Origin: Cladocopium goreaui
Taxonomy: Eukaryota > Sar > Dinophyceae > Suessiales > Symbiodiniaceae
NCBI GenBank assembly: GCA_947184155.2
Contig: CAMXCT020001424.1
Location: 433,501 to 497,500, forward strand
Direction of reading: 5' to 3'
Length of the DNA stretch: 64,000 nt
In this document: positions 26,611-38,503 of the stretch, in pieces
Position numbering within the stretch: position 1 is the stretch's first letter
Layout of the letters: the number at the start of each line of letters is the position of its first letter
Position numbers and translations under genes: made by a program
The notes under the pieces: model-generated
What the model saw: only the letters and a program-made list of their open reading frames with translations
Told to the model about the DNA's origin: nothing
Databases searched by the model: none

Positions 26611-28763
26611 ATGCTCAGATGTTTCAACATCAGCCAGGTTAATGCGGGAATGAATTTGGCTTTCTTGCTGAAGACCAGTGGGCAACAGGGTGCGGCACTG
26701 GAAGTGTACCGAGAGCTGCACGATCTGCCAAACCTGAAGCATCATGCCAACTTCGTGACATGCATCGCTGACTGGGTCCTGCTTTTGGAGGCCAATGGGG
26801 AGATCCATGAAGCGGAGCAAGTGTTGAAGAAGGAACTGCAACAGAGCTCTGAGACTCTGGGAGATGTAGACACTGCGACTCTGCAATTGAGCAGTTGTTT
26901 AGCACGGTTTCTCCAGAGAAAAGGATCAACGCAGGCTGTAGAAGAGGCCGAGCAGTTGCACCGAAAAGTCTGGGAGATCAGATGCGTGGTCAATGGAGAA
27001 CAACATCCCCTGACACTTCAATGCTGTGGCAGCCTTGCGTTCACGCTTCGAGAGAAAGGATGCCTCAAGGAAGCTACGGAGTTGTATGGCCAGCTGCTGC
27101 GGAACACGGTCGAAGTGTTTGGTGTCAATCATCCCGACACCATTTGTACCAGCAACAACTTGGCGTGCCTTCTTCAAGAGACCGGAAAGTGGCAGGAAGC
27201 AGAACAACAGTTCCGCAGGGCGCTGAGAAGAAGTGGAAAAGTTTTTGGAAAGCAGCTTATCAGCAGTAATGTTGTGATGTTGTGTGAGTTTTTTCTGTCG
27301 GGTTTTGGTGTTTTGGGTTTGCACATGTAAAGCAGTGGGAGAGGAGGTATATTATATATATATAAGGATAATTAATGATATAGATATATTTATATATATA
27401 ATATATATATACATCGCGAGTTTCGTGATGTTTCTTGTATTTCAATTTATTTCACTTTGTTTTGGGTTCGCCAGGAAGCATCCGGACACTCTGTTAGTCA
27501 CTCACAACCTGGCGCTCTTTTTGAAGGACAAAGGCCAGTTGGCTGACTCCTTGGACCTCCAAAAGGAACTTCTGGAAAGCTGTCGCCAAGCCTTTGGTCA
27601 ATTGGATCCGCACACGCTGGCGTGCATGAGCAGTCTTGGACGTATCCTGGAGGAGTTGGGTCGGCTAGATGAGGCTGAACACCTTCAACGAGACGTGGTT
27701 GAGGTGTCCAAGACTTCCTTGGGAAGCAACCATCCAGAGACCTTGCGTTTCAGCAACAACTTGGCATGTTTGTTGCATGGCCGAGGCCGACTAATTGAGG
27801 CAAGGCAGTTGCACGCCGAAGTTCTGAAGTTTCGAAAGGAAGGCTTGGGGAACAAACATCTGGACAGCCTCGTTTCAGCCAACAACTTGGCTTGCTTGCT
27901 CCAAGAGCAGCAACTAGGTATCTTCTTTTATGAGGAATGTGTGTGTTTTCCCCCAATGTGTTGACCTTTCTTGCAGAAGGGAAACCTGGTTACGATATAA
28001 TATGATATTATGATTGCCAAAAGATGCCAAAAACCATTGGAAAACGAGGTTGGACTTGAGGCAGGCTCTCCAAATTCACGAGGAGGTGGTGGCTGCTTCG
28101 GAGGAGACCTTAGGTGAGCAGCATCCCTACACGCTGAGGTTCACTCACGATCTCGCACTGGCCATGCAACGGCGGAGACGTACCCAAGATGCTGAGCAGT
28201 TGCACCGCAAAGTGCTGCAGATCGCACTGGACACCCTGGGAGACAAGCACCCGCAGACTCTTCGATCCCGCGACAGTCTTGGTTGTTTGCTTCGGGCGAC
28301 AGGTGCGCAACGCAAATACACAAGAATTGAATTGAATCATATTGAATATCATTCAATCATTTTCGTTCATATTGAAGCATTGCATTGGCCTCCAACAAAT
28401 TCCAACAATGTCAATCACGCATGACTTATCATGATCAATCATATAATTGTATATATATATACTATATACATATACACTTGATCCCCGGATCTAGACTCCA
28501 CGCAAACGTGGTTTTACGGATCAGGACGACTGGAAGAGGCCGAAGAAATCCTCCGTGACGTCTTGCAATGTCGCAGGGAGGTACTGGGGAAGGATCATTT
28601 TGACACCGTGCGGTCCGCCAACCATTTGGATCAGGTGCTGCAAGAAGGAGGAGCCAGGATGCACATGGATACACCACGTATTTGTGTTGGGGGGAAACAC
28701 AGGTTGTGTCACATGTGGTTGGAATATTTACATACATACGTATACGGTATGCATATTGTATAA
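26611..28763 (+). CDS. Tetratricopeptide-repeat protein of kinesin-light-chain type, at least four exons
   Basis: Exons about 26611-27251, 27475-27917, 28050-28302 and 28525-28763. They encode ~42-residue TPRs of the form NNLACLLQETGKWQEAEQQF then LGxxHPxTL, for example GVNHPDTICTSNNLACLL, SNHPETLRFSNNLACLL, GEQHPYTLRFTHDLALAM and GDKHPQTLRSRDSLGCLL. Such arrays form a right-handed superhelix that binds partner proteins; without a motor or enzyme domain in view a specific role cannot be named. Intron 1 (27252-27474) uses GC-AG and joins GKVFG to KKHPDTL in frame. Intron 3 (28303-28524) is GT-AG and joins ATG to RLEEAEEIL in frame. The exon 2-3 junction is unresolved. The N-terminus may lie further upstream, and the C-terminus after 28680 reads less like TPR, so another intron is possible. 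Confidence 0.88.
27252..27474 (+). other. Intron 1 of the TPR gene (GC-AG)
   Basis: Donor GGAAA/GCAGCT, acceptor TTCGCCAG/GAAGCA; 223 bp with a TA-rich microsatellite at 27349-27412. Splicing restores a continuous TPR (GKVFG-KKHPDTLLVTHN). Confidence 0.75.
28303..28524 (+). other. Intron 3 of the TPR gene (GT-AG)
   Basis: Donor GCGACAG/GTGCGC, acceptor CGGATCAG/GACGAC; 222 bp, TA-rich near 28450. The joined codon keeps the TPR (RATG-RLEEAEEILRDV). Confidence 0.75.
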
Positions 28764-30891
28764 TTGTAAGATTATAATATATATATACACTCGTATATTG
28801 CAACTATATATTTATATTACCATTCCATGGACAATGTTGGGAGGCTCAAACACGCTTGTTCAGCAAAAGGCATCATAAAGTGATGTTCAAGTGCTTCACA
28901 CCCCCAGAGAAGAAAATTAAAAGATGCCAGTTCGACGTGTTCGCCCTTGCATTTACAGGGATCCTGCAGAATGTAGAAAGAAAAGTTGATCCTGCGTGAG
29001 TTACCTTGTGAATTTTGGCGATCTCTACATATCTCTACTAGGTCCTTTCCAGGATATTGGAAGGAAGTATTTTGTAAGGAATGTTTGGTGTGCAACCGTT
29101 TTCCCACTAGATTGAGTGAAGGTGATCCTCGCAAAGTCTGCTTCGTGAGCTGTGATTGGAAAGGCTCAGAATTACTGTAGTCAAAATTAGAATTATTCAG
29201 CCAAGGTTATCCCAAGTCAGGATGGTTGAATACGACATAATACTACATCGAACTATCTACTGCAAAAATGACAGCTGTTTTGCAGGCCCCTAGGTGTCCC
29301 ATTTCACTGTAAGTCACCAAGTTGTTATCGCTGCAACACCGCCAGCTAGAGGAGAACTGAGGAAAGCAAAGGGGGGCTCGCAACTTGTTTGAAATCATCG
29401 GAGGGTTTCTTCGTGAGGAAAACAATCAAAGAAACTGCTTGTCGGTTCAAACAATTGTGCTTGTTCAACCCTATGAGATCCATTGAGATCAGATATTGAG
29501 ATATTTAGCACGATAATCCCAGATGATTTATTCATGCCGTTGGGATGGATTGAAACCACCTACCAGAACGGCAGAATATGTATATTCATGTATATTCTAC
29601 CAATTTCAAAGTTCCCCACCTCCCAGGTGAGGGTCTCTAGATTATATCAGAGTTACTTCTCCTTCCTCCTTTCTTCTTCCTCCTCCTCCCAACAGCGAAC
29701 TCTAGATCTCACTAAACACTGCCGGACCTCATCCGCGAGCTCCAGCGAGCTCCAATCTGGGCACTGCCGAACCTCAATTGCGAGCTCCAGAGCTCAGTGG
29801 GCACTGCCGGACCTCAACTGCGAGTGAAAGATGCCAAATAGAATGTCAGAAGAGATGTCAGATAGAGTGCTTGATAGAATGCTGGTCAAAGAGAATGTCA
29901 AGTAGAATGCCAGAACACATTTGATGTGATATGTTGATGTGGTGTTTTGCTTTGCCAACGTAGTAATGAATGAAGATGCAAGCATGCTCAGGACGTGACC
30001 TTGTTGGTGGCTCGCAGCAACAGATCCGGGTTGGCATACCAGACACTTGCAGCAACGCAAAGCAGCATGAAACAGATACAGCAGGCATGGGAAGTATTGC
30101 ATGCAAACGGGATCCAAGAGGTGCAGTAGCAACATATTATTTGACTCTGCAGCCGGGTTCGAAGTAAAGTATTTGTTTTGTGTGCCGTTTGATTTTGACA
30201 GAGGCTCCTGCATTTAATATTTGACAGGTTGTGTCTTATATTCCCATAAATGTTTGCTGCCTTGAGTCATGTCACAATTTCATACAATGTCCATTTTACA
30301 TTCGCCTCTGACCACAAGGCGCGGTGAACTCAACTGGCAAGAAAATTCCCAAACTTTTTCCGGCCCGCAGATGCAGCCAGAAGAGGCCCGGTGAGCTTAG
30401 CAAGAAATCCTAACCTCTGAAGAGGACTGGTTGCTAAGCTCCTTAGATTTCCTGATTCACTTGAGCCCGGGTTGCCACGATCCCGCGGATGATTGTAGAA
30501 GCATGTGGTTTTGCTGAGAAAAGATGCCATTTGAATCCATTTGGCACGCCAGATTTTGCGGATGCGGATCATCCTTGGTCTATTATTTTCCGCTTAGAGT
30601 CAGGTTGCTGGATTTTGCCGGCTTTAGTCGTATTTAGTAGTCTCAATGCAACCGGCTCCAGGCCTGAAATTTGTTTCACCATTCCAGCATGTGATGCCTA
30701 CCCCGCGAGTGCAGCTAAAGTCGTCGCCCGCTGCTGCTCAGCTGGCATGCCTCTGGTCATTGCTCTGAAACTCTTTGAATTTGCCAGCATACAACCACAC
30801 TGAAGCTCAAACCGACACCAGTTACCAAGCAAATCCAAGCAGAAGTGAGCCTATACCTCTCACGTGTCTCCCATGATTTGCACATCTGGTC
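28764..30891. other. No gene firmly recognised; small repeats
   Basis: Three copies of a ~50-bp CACTGCCGGACCTCA/GCGAGCTCCAG module lie at 29718-29826, and an AGAATGTCAGA-type short repeat at 29835-29915. Frames on both strands at 30330-30803 are short and conflicting. Confidence 0.45.
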
Positions 30892-31053
30892 ATGTCACAT
30901 GTCCTTTTCGCTGGTGAGGACGGCTTTGTGGCGGTGCAGGCATTGAACTCCAAGCAGGCCATGTCTGCCTTCGTGAAACGCATGTTACAAGAGGAGCGTG
31001 GAGAAGTCAACGATCTAGGCAGCTGGGGTCATGGGGCCGCATCCAGAACATAA
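30892..31053 (+). CDS. Possible terminal exon, unknown protein
   Basis: 53 codons from an ATG: MSHVLFAGEDGFVAVQALN, then SKQAMSAFVKRMLQEERGE and VNDLGSWGHGAASRT to a TAA. Residue mix and third-position use look like real coding sequence, and no other frame here is comparable. The minus frame over it is a shadow. No family recognised. Confidence 0.4.
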   Translation: MSHVLFAGEDGFVAVQALNSKQAMSAFVKRMLQEERGEVNDLGSWGHGAASRT

Positions 31054-31282
31054 CTGGCTATTGTTAGTGGGAGCCCAGATGTCAGGGATGGTGAAAATGA
31101 TTGAAAACGCCCTGGAATCTATGTGAGATGAGCTTCGCTGAGCTCAGGTACCCTCAGCGAACTTTGCAATGTTTCCCTTGTTATTATTCGAAACATCCTG
31201 AAATCCACATCTTTGTTGGTTAATTCAATTCACTAATACACCAGGATATTCCATTAATATATACCAGTAGTACCCGGACAGT

Positions 31283-31573
31283 TTGGAGGTAGGAGGCCGG
31301 TGGTCCCCCCAAGCCGTGCACCTCGTCCGGCACCTCGCCCGAGCCCGCGCCCGAACTGAACCAGCCTGGGCACGATCTACGGCAGCCACCGCCTGGGCAC
31401 TGCGCTGGGCCGCGCTCGCATCCATTGCTGCCACGCGAGCGCTCGCTGCGAGCCTCCTGGACTTTCCCGCACAGGGCGAAGATGCTATGGACGGTCCACC
31501 CCCCTTCCTCCCCCAGCTCCTCGCCGAAACCCGGTGGGAGGACCCCCCCTCACCCAGCCGCCTGCCCCCCTGA
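31283..31573 (+). CDS. GC-rich open frame, possible exon
   Basis: A sharply GC-rich island (about 31290-31575) in otherwise AT-rich sequence. The plus frame of 96 codons is Ala/Arg-rich, with HLARARARTEPAWARS, then TRALAASLLDFPAQGEDAM, and ends in PPPFLPQLL...LPP. The minus strand is also open (31225-31647), which is common in GC-rich DNA, so strand is uncertain. No domain recognised. Confidence 0.3.
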   Translation: MEVGGRWSPQAVHLVRHLARARARTEPAWARSTAATAWALRWAALASIAATRALAASLLDFPAQGEDAMDGPPPFLPQLLAETRWEDPPSPSRLPP

Positions 31574-31689
31574 CGCATGGCAAAGACCCATCGTTTCTGA
31601 CGCGCGCCGGCGGATTTGGGGGCTGAAAAAAAAATAAAAAAACTCATCGCATCTTCTCTTGGAAATTGCTAATTGCATCCCACTGTCAC

Positions 31690-32085
31690 CGCAGTCTTCT
31701 CAGTTTTTTTCACCTCATCTCATCTCATGCCATCTCATGATTCTCATGTCTTCTCTCCATTTCTCAGCTCTTCTCAGCAGCTGATCACAACTGTTCTCAT
31801 CTCTTCTCATGTCACCTGAGCTTTTCTCATCTCTTCTCATCTCATCTCAGCTTGCCTCAGCTGACTCAGCTCTTTTCAGATTTTCACAGCTCTTTTCAAC
31901 TCTTCTCAGCTCTCCGCAGCTCATGTCAGCGCATCTTGTCTTATGTCTTCTCATCTCTCCTCTCCTCTTCTCACATCTTCTGTGCTCTTCTCACATCTCC
32001 TCAGCTGATCTCAGCTCTTGTCAGCTCGTCTCACCTCTCATCTCAGCTCTTCTCAGCGCACTCTCAAATCATCTCAGTTCTACTC
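31690..32085. repeat. Pyrimidine-rich minisatellite (TCTTCTCATCTC / CTCAGCTC)
   Basis: Degenerate repeats of CTCATCTCTTCTCAGCTC-like sequence. Ser/Leu-rich frames here are repeat-encoded. Confidence 0.9.
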
Positions 32086-32930
32086 TGGCCCAAAACCTGC
32101 TCCAAAAACTGATCTCAGCGCCAATGCAGGCAACCCCTACGCTTTCCACAGAGAAGATTTGACACAGAGAAACTTTTACACACAGCAAGCTTTTGCGCAG
32201 AGAAGCTTGTATACACAGAAGCTTTTACACAGAGACAGGGAAGCTTTTACTCACAGAAAGCGTTTACACAGAGCAAGCTTTTACACACAGCAAGCCTTTA
32301 CACAGAAACCTTTACATAGAGAAGCTTTTGCGCGCAGCAAGCTTTTACATGCAGGAAGCTTTTACTCGTACACACAGAAGCTTTTACGCAGAGAAGCCTT
32401 TACACGGAAAGGCTGCTACACACAGCAAACTTTTACACGCAGAAGCTTTTACACAGAGAAGCCTTTACACAGCTTTTGCATGCTTTTGCACACGCAAGCC
32501 TTCACACAGAGAAGCCCCTACACAGAAAAGTTACTAGATGGAGAAGCTATGAGAAGCTTTGACACACCGCAAACTGTTACACACAGAGGGCCTTTACACA
32601 CAGCAAGCTCTTACACAGAGAAGATTTTATACACAGCAAGTTTTTACAGAGATAAGCCTTTACAGACAGAGGCTTTTACACAGAGAAGCCTTTGCAGAGA
32701 GAAGCTTTTGCACGCAGCAAACTTTTACACGCAGGAAGCTTTTACACACAGACAGAATATGGAAGCCTTACACACCGCAAGCTTTTGCACAGAGAAGCTT
32801 TTTCGCAAGAAGCTTTTACACACGGAAGCTTTTACAGCTTTTACACAGAGAAGCTTTTACATACACAAGCATTTTGGCACGATGGTGCCAGAAATTGCAG
32901 CTCCAAAACCGGATCTCAGCGCCAAAGCAA
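32086..32930. repeat. Degenerate ~15-bp minisatellite rich in AAGCTT
   Basis: AGAAGCTTTTACACA and GCAAGCTTTTGCGCA variants alternate for about 750 bp from 32140. Copies of a non-repeat phrase (CTCCAAAACCGGATCTCAGC, about 32900) flank it in diverged form near 32093 and again at 33188. Because units are often multiples of three, several plus frames stay open (up to 309 codons, 32018-32947). Confidence 0.92.
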
Positions 32931-33204
32931 AACAAAGACGATTTTGAAGCACTTTTTTGAAAGGAATTTCAAAAGGAAAATCACCAGCGCCAAAATTGAG
33001 AAAATCTGCTGACAAATCACTATCGCAACCTTGATCCAGCCACTCCAATACGATTTACGATGTCCAGCTGCAAAAGACAATAGTATTACACACGCAGCCG
33101 CGGCACCAAGCAACCATTACAGTGCGATCTGCAGAGCCGAATTGCAAAAGACAAAAGAACTACGCGCAACAGCGTGAGAAATTGCAGCTCCAAAACCGGA
33201 TCTC
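32931..33204. other. Spacer between minisatellites
   Basis: Includes a second copy of the AAATTGCAGCTCCAAAACC phrase at 33178. No gene seen. Confidence 0.5.
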
Positions 33205-33670
33205 GGCGCCAACGAAGCTGTCGTGCGAGACTTCCCTGAAGAAGTGAAAGTGGAAGATGTGAAAACGAAGCTTTCGTGCGGGACTTCCCTCCAAAAAGTG
33301 AAAGTGGAAGATGTGAAAACGAAGCTTTCGTGCGAGACTTCCCTCAAAATCTGAAAGCTGAAGATGTGAAAACGAAGCTTTCGTGCGAGACATCCTTCAA
33401 ATTTTGAAAGTTCAAGTTGGGCAGAACGACGCCTGAACTGTCAGTTCCAGTGCGGGGCCGATCCGACCATGATCCGAGCATAGCCGAGACCGTTCCGGAC
33501 CGCTCCGAAACCGTCGCGCGACAGACCTTCCCCATCCATCATCCAAGGCACGTTTTGTCCTGCAAAACACAACATTTCGTGCATCTGCTAACTTTCAAAA
33601 ACGCATTTCGTGCGAGACATCCCTCAAAATCTGTCAGTGGCAGATGTGACAGCGAAGCTTTCGTGCGAGA
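33205..33670. repeat. 54-bp tandem repeat with later dispersed copies
   Basis: Four copies of CGAAGCTTTCGTGCGAGAC... TGAAAGTGGAAGATGTG at 33208-33420, then further partial copies at 33600-33668 after a unique segment. The minus frames (ESFVFTSSTF) are repeat-encoded. Confidence 0.9.
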
Positions 33671-33910
33671 CTCCTTGATAATGGTGGTTGTGATAATGGC
33701 TTTCGATGGTGGTGGTATTGTGATAGTGGTGATACTGTGTTAATGTTGATCGTGATAGCGGTGGTTGTGATAGTGGTGATGTTGTGATAATGGTGATGTT
33801 GTGATAGTGGTGGTTGTGATCATGGTGTTTTTGTGAAAGTGGTGATATTGTGATAATGGCGATTGTGATAGTGGTGATGCTGCGATAGTGGTGATGTTGT
33901 GATCATGGAC
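33671..33910. repeat. TGATAGTGGTGATGTTG minisatellite, block 1
   Basis: Degenerate 12-15-bp repeats, the same family as block 2 at 34500-34950. Confidence 0.9.
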
Positions 33911-34084
33911 CCCCCTACGAATTTAGGCTAAAAAGTTGGTGGCCTTGTGCCTCTTACAGAGGCTTTCATTTTAGTCAGGCTAACCGTGACATGAAATCCA
34001 GGCCCAAGATTTTGTAGTTTAAACTTGTGAGAATCTCATTTTATAAAGGAATCATTTTAATATGTTTAATCATGTTAGCCCTTC

Positions 34085-34445
34085 ATGAAATAGCAGTGGC
34101 ATTTTGTAAGAAAACGTGATGAGCTTCATACATTCATAAGGGTTTATCAAAATCAAATGGGCATTTTGTAGCAAATGTTTGATGGATATTGGTGGGTGCA
34201 AGTCTTGTTGAAACCCACGTGGCATTTTGTAGAAAAGATATTCCTTTGCACGTGCATTTATTGAAAGCGACATTGGCATTTTGTAGCAAAGGGTATGTCC
34301 TTGTATGTGCAGTTGTTGAAAACGAAGGGCATTTTGTAACAAGGGAAAAATCCTCCTATATCAAGGTTGTGGGGAATGAATTGGCATGCTGTAGCTAAGG
34401 CCATCTTGGGAAAAATGGAGCTCAGCAACCTCATTCTATAGCCCC
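34085..34445. repeat. Dispersed GGCATTTTGTAG repeat
   Basis: Seven occurrences of GGCATTTTGTAG(C/A)AA or a diverged form, about 45-70 bp apart, between the two TGATAGTGG blocks. Confidence 0.75.
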
Positions 34446-34499
34446 AAGCTTGTGAATGATTTTTGTAACCTACAGAGTTAGGGTCACAACGTCTCCCCT

Positions 34500-34950
34500 G
34501 AAATTCGATGGGGGATGATACTGGTGATTTTGTGATAACGATGATTGTGATAGTGGTGGTTGTGATAGTGGTGAAATTGTGATAATGGTGATTGTGACAT
34601 TGTGATACTGGTGGTTGTGGTAGTGATGAAATTGTGATACCGGTGATTGGTGATATTGTGATGGTGGTGATATTGTGAAAATGGTGATATTGTGATAGTG
34701 GTGTTATTGTGATAGTGGTGTTCTTGTGATAGTGTTGTGATGATGGTGATGTTGTGATAGTGTGGTTGCCATAGTGGTGATATTTTGACAGTGGTGAAAT
34801 TGTGATCATGGTGGTTGTGATAGTGGTGGTTGCGATAGTGGTGATGTTGTGATGGTGTGATTGTGATAGCGGTGATGTTGTGATAGTGGTGAGGCTGTGA
34901 TAGTGGTGATGTTGTGATAATGGTGATTGTGATGTTGGTGGTTGTAGTGG
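34500..34950. repeat. TGATAGTGGTGATGTTG minisatellite, block 2
   Basis: Long minus frames (236 and 160 codons) rich in Thr/Ile/His/Ser are repeat-encoded. Confidence 0.92.
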
Positions 34951-36205
34951 TGATTGTGTTTTGCACAAATCCGTTTCATGGAAGTTAGACTTTCAAATTT
35001 CCTTTGAGTAATACCCCCATTCTATCCCCGTTAATTGTTGGGGAAATCAAACTATGGTGCCACTAGTCCAATGCGAGGCGGCTTTGATGGCTTCATCGAA
35101 AGCTGCGTGCATGATACCAATTTGACCTTCCGCAGCTTGCATCAGGCGGGATGATGCCAGCGGGGAAATATAGGACAATAAATGACTATAAAGTGAAATT
35201 CTTGGATGGCAGCCCCACGCCGTACTGTTTCCAGTGGCTCTTGGCCCAGTCACTGCCGGGGTTTGGCAACTGAGGAACCATAATTGTTCAGCGACTAGTT
35301 CTGGGTTTCGAATGAATGTTTTGTCGGCCACTATGTTTATTGAGGTATTAATATTGCAAACGATTGCTCCCTAGACTCTTTGTTGTCGTGCTGTCTCCTA
35401 GGCAACGATGGCAAGCATGAGTTGAAAGACTAACTTTATAGTTGCAGAGACCTTAGCCAGGACATCAACAACCACAATTTGAAGAAAAGTAAGAAATGTC
35501 GCATTGAGCTCAGCCCATTCCTCACTAAGTGAGTAGTGCGAGGAGTGACTGCACCACATTTGTACTGAAGGGAGTGACACCGCCAGAAAGTGGTTGAACA
35601 TTTGAAGGATGACCCTGCTTGCCTTCCAACCTGGATCGAATTTGAAAAAATGAAAGTGGAGAAAATGTTTGAGTCCGCGGAACCACCCCCTACCCCGCAG
35701 CAAAGATTGGTACCAAAACAAAAGGGAATGAACAGTACAAGAAGTTCTTGAGATGGCCATGCCTCCGCTGTGAAGATGCAGCATACTCTCTATATACGCA
35801 TTGTTCTACTTCCGTGAATGCAGTCTTCTGTCTAAGATTGAAGAATATATATATATATATTGGAATTCCCTTCAACTTGTTCGCTGTTTCCCTTCAATCT
35901 ATTGCCGAGAAGACTGTCCCATCCCCAGGGTTGAGATGGATTTCGACAGGTAGACCTGACTAGTACCAGGGATTTTTGCAATCGGCAAAAACCGGAGATG
36001 CAGTTGTCCCATGTTGGCCCAATGGTTCAGGACATTGAACGTGGACCCAGCTGGGCACTTTTCTTGCACCTCGGCAAGTTGGCCCCTTTAATGGTATTGA
36101 TTTGTCAGCGACTTGAAGCGACTTGGGTATTCCTACCGCAGCCATGGTTTTTGCTGCTTTTCGAGACCAAACCCCATAAACAATGACTGTGCATCACCAG
36201 TAACT
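34951..36205. other. No gene firmly recognised
   Basis: Minus frames of 94 (35047-35331) and 128 codons (35398-35784) carry no recognisable domain. A (TA)n tract sits at 35846-35861. Confidence 0.4.
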
Positions 36206-37380
36206 ATACACATGCATCACATACCTATTCATACCTACCTCGTACATGCACACCCACCCACCTACCTACCTACCTACCTAGGTAGGTACGAACAAAGACA
36301 CCGACCTACAGAGAGACAGATAGATAGATAGATAGATGGATGGATGGACAGACAGACAGACAGACAGACAGAATCAGACAGACAGGCAGGCATGCATGCA
36401 TGCATGCTGGCTGCATGCTGCATGCTGCATGCGTCGTACGCACGTACGCACGTACGTACGCACGTACGCGCCTACGTACGTACGTGCATACCTACATCCA
36501 TGTAGACAGACAGACAGACAGGCAGGCATACGGACATCCATGCATCTAGACTCTAGACATCTCTAGACACACATACATAGATGCGTTGCATATGAGATTC
36601 CGTCAAAATTTGTGCTGATTAAGTATGTACTGGGGTGTGCATCGGATGTTGGTTGTTGCATTACATTATATTATTTACATATACATATACATTATATGCA
36701 TATAATGTATAAAATTGTAGCATATACAATTTTATACATTATATGCATATACAATTTATTTATACATTATATGCATATACAATTTATTTATACATTATAT
36801 ACATATACATATTATATATACATTATATACATATACATTATATACATAGACAATCATATACATACATGTACATACATTTATACATCTACCTACCTACCTA
36901 CCTACCTACGTACGTATGTACGTACGTTCGTTCATACATACATACATGCATACATACATACATGCATACGTGCATACGTGCATGCATACATACATACATA
37001 CATGCATACGTGCATACATACATGCATACATACATACATGCATACGTGCATACGTGCATACATACATACATACATACAAAACTGCATACGTGCATACATA
37101 CATACATACATACAGACAGACATACATACATACATGCATACGTGCATACGTGCATGCATGCATGCATGTATGCGTTCTTAGGTACCTGGCTATCTAGCCA
37201 TACCATGCTATACCTAGCTACCTCGCTACCTTGCCGCCTACCTACCCCAGCTTTCCCTAGCCTACACTAGCTTACCCTAGCTTACCCTAGCTCACCCTAG
37301 CCGCTAAGCCTACCTAGCCTACCTACCTACCCTCGCTTACCCTACCCTACCCTACCCACCTACCTATATTATACATACCT
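36206..37380. repeat. Tetranucleotide microsatellite mosaic
   Basis: Successive blocks of CTAC, GACA, GATA/GATG, CATG, ACGT, TATACAT, TACA/TGCA and CTAGC/CTAC. Frames such as YIHTYIHTYMHT are repeat-encoded. Confidence 0.95.
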
Positions 37381-37420
37381 AAGCACGTAATGCGTATATA
37401 AATGCATATACATGTATACT

Positions 37421-37510
37421 GTATATACGTCAATTTGCGTACAGACGTCAATTTGCGTACATACGTCAATTTGCGTATTGCGTAGATACGTCAATTTGCG
37501 TACATGCATA
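37421..37510. repeat. 18-bp repeat (GTCAATTTGCGTACATAC)
   Basis: Four copies, one with an inserted TTGCGTA. Confidence 0.85.
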
Positions 37511-37689
37511 CACACGTACACACGGACGTACGTACATATTACGTACATGCGCACATAGATATATCTACGTAGTACGTACACTATGTATGAATAGATAGAT
37601 GCATGCATAACTGGATGCGTATATGATATATGTATACCGCATATCTTTATAGGCATAGGCACAACGCATATATGCATGGACATATGTTG

Positions 37690-38270
37690 TATACATGTAT
37701 ACTGGGCAATAATTGGGAGTACCATCAAGAATGACTTCAAATCAGGTATTGGAACTGTATTAGAGTCATTTAGGATGATCCACACTTTGCCATGAACAGA
37801 TGACATGAAATCCAGGAAGAAGCCTGGAGCACTCCATGTGGACAGATGCTTTGATGGCGTTTCCAGAGTCTTCACGGTGAGGCTGGTGAAGGTCAAGAAC
37901 ATTTAGGACGATAAGTTGCGTGTGTGTTTGTTGGCTTTTGCGGATTGATGATTTTGTTTTTGTGCCATTTCTGGACACATCAGTCAAGTAGTCAGTTTCA
38001 TTGAGTGATCCAGAATCTCGAACGTGCTCTGGCCGGTAGTTTGCCCTTAACTGTGCCCGCTGTACCAGGGACCACAAAATGGAAGATGGGAACGACAGAT
38101 CGTCTACACGCGGGAAGGACAAAGGATCTTCTGCTCATTTCGAGTGCCGCCCGGTGAAAGGTGAACAGTTCGGAGGCATTCTGCAAAACTGCTGGGCTAT
38201 GCTTGTCCAAAGATATCCCTCTTTTTTGTGGCTTCTCTTCATGAGGCATCTCTGTCCAACTATCCATTCA
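37690..38270 (-). CDS. Possible exon(s) on the minus strand, unknown protein
   Basis: The minus frame ending at 37369 reads protein-like at about 37700-37880: SKHLSTWSAPGFFLDFMSSV, then HGKVWIILNDSNTVPIPDL. Before and after it the reading becomes microsatellite-like. Another minus frame at 37998-38267 (LQNASELFTFHRAALEMSRR) could be a neighbouring exon. Boundaries and family unknown. Confidence 0.3.
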
Positions 38271-38503
38271 ATTGACATGAGCAACGCTCCAAATCAGGTT
38301 GGGACATTGATGTCCAATTAGCTGGTGCGCAGATTTGTGTGGTGTGGCTTGGCGCGAGAGTGGCCATGAGGGACTGGCAGATGGGTTGAAGCTATCACTG
38401 TTGGCAGGAATTCTTTGGTGAAAGATCGCATGGCCCGCATGGCTGGCTGCATCATCATACAGGCTTGACTCCGATGGCACTAGGACCAAGAACACAACAC
38501 ACA

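Noticed and set aside
32018..32947. 309-codon plus frame as a repeat protein (HREAFTQ)
   Set aside because: A 15-bp AAGCTT-containing minisatellite explains the periodic peptide, and a second frame is also open.
34258..34968. 236-codon Thr/Ile/His-rich minus frame
   Set aside because: Encoded by the TGATAGTGGTGATG minisatellite.
35190..35215. AAGTGAAATTCTTGGAT as a fragment of small-subunit rRNA
   Set aside because: Similarity is limited to about 16 bases and the flanks do not continue like rRNA.
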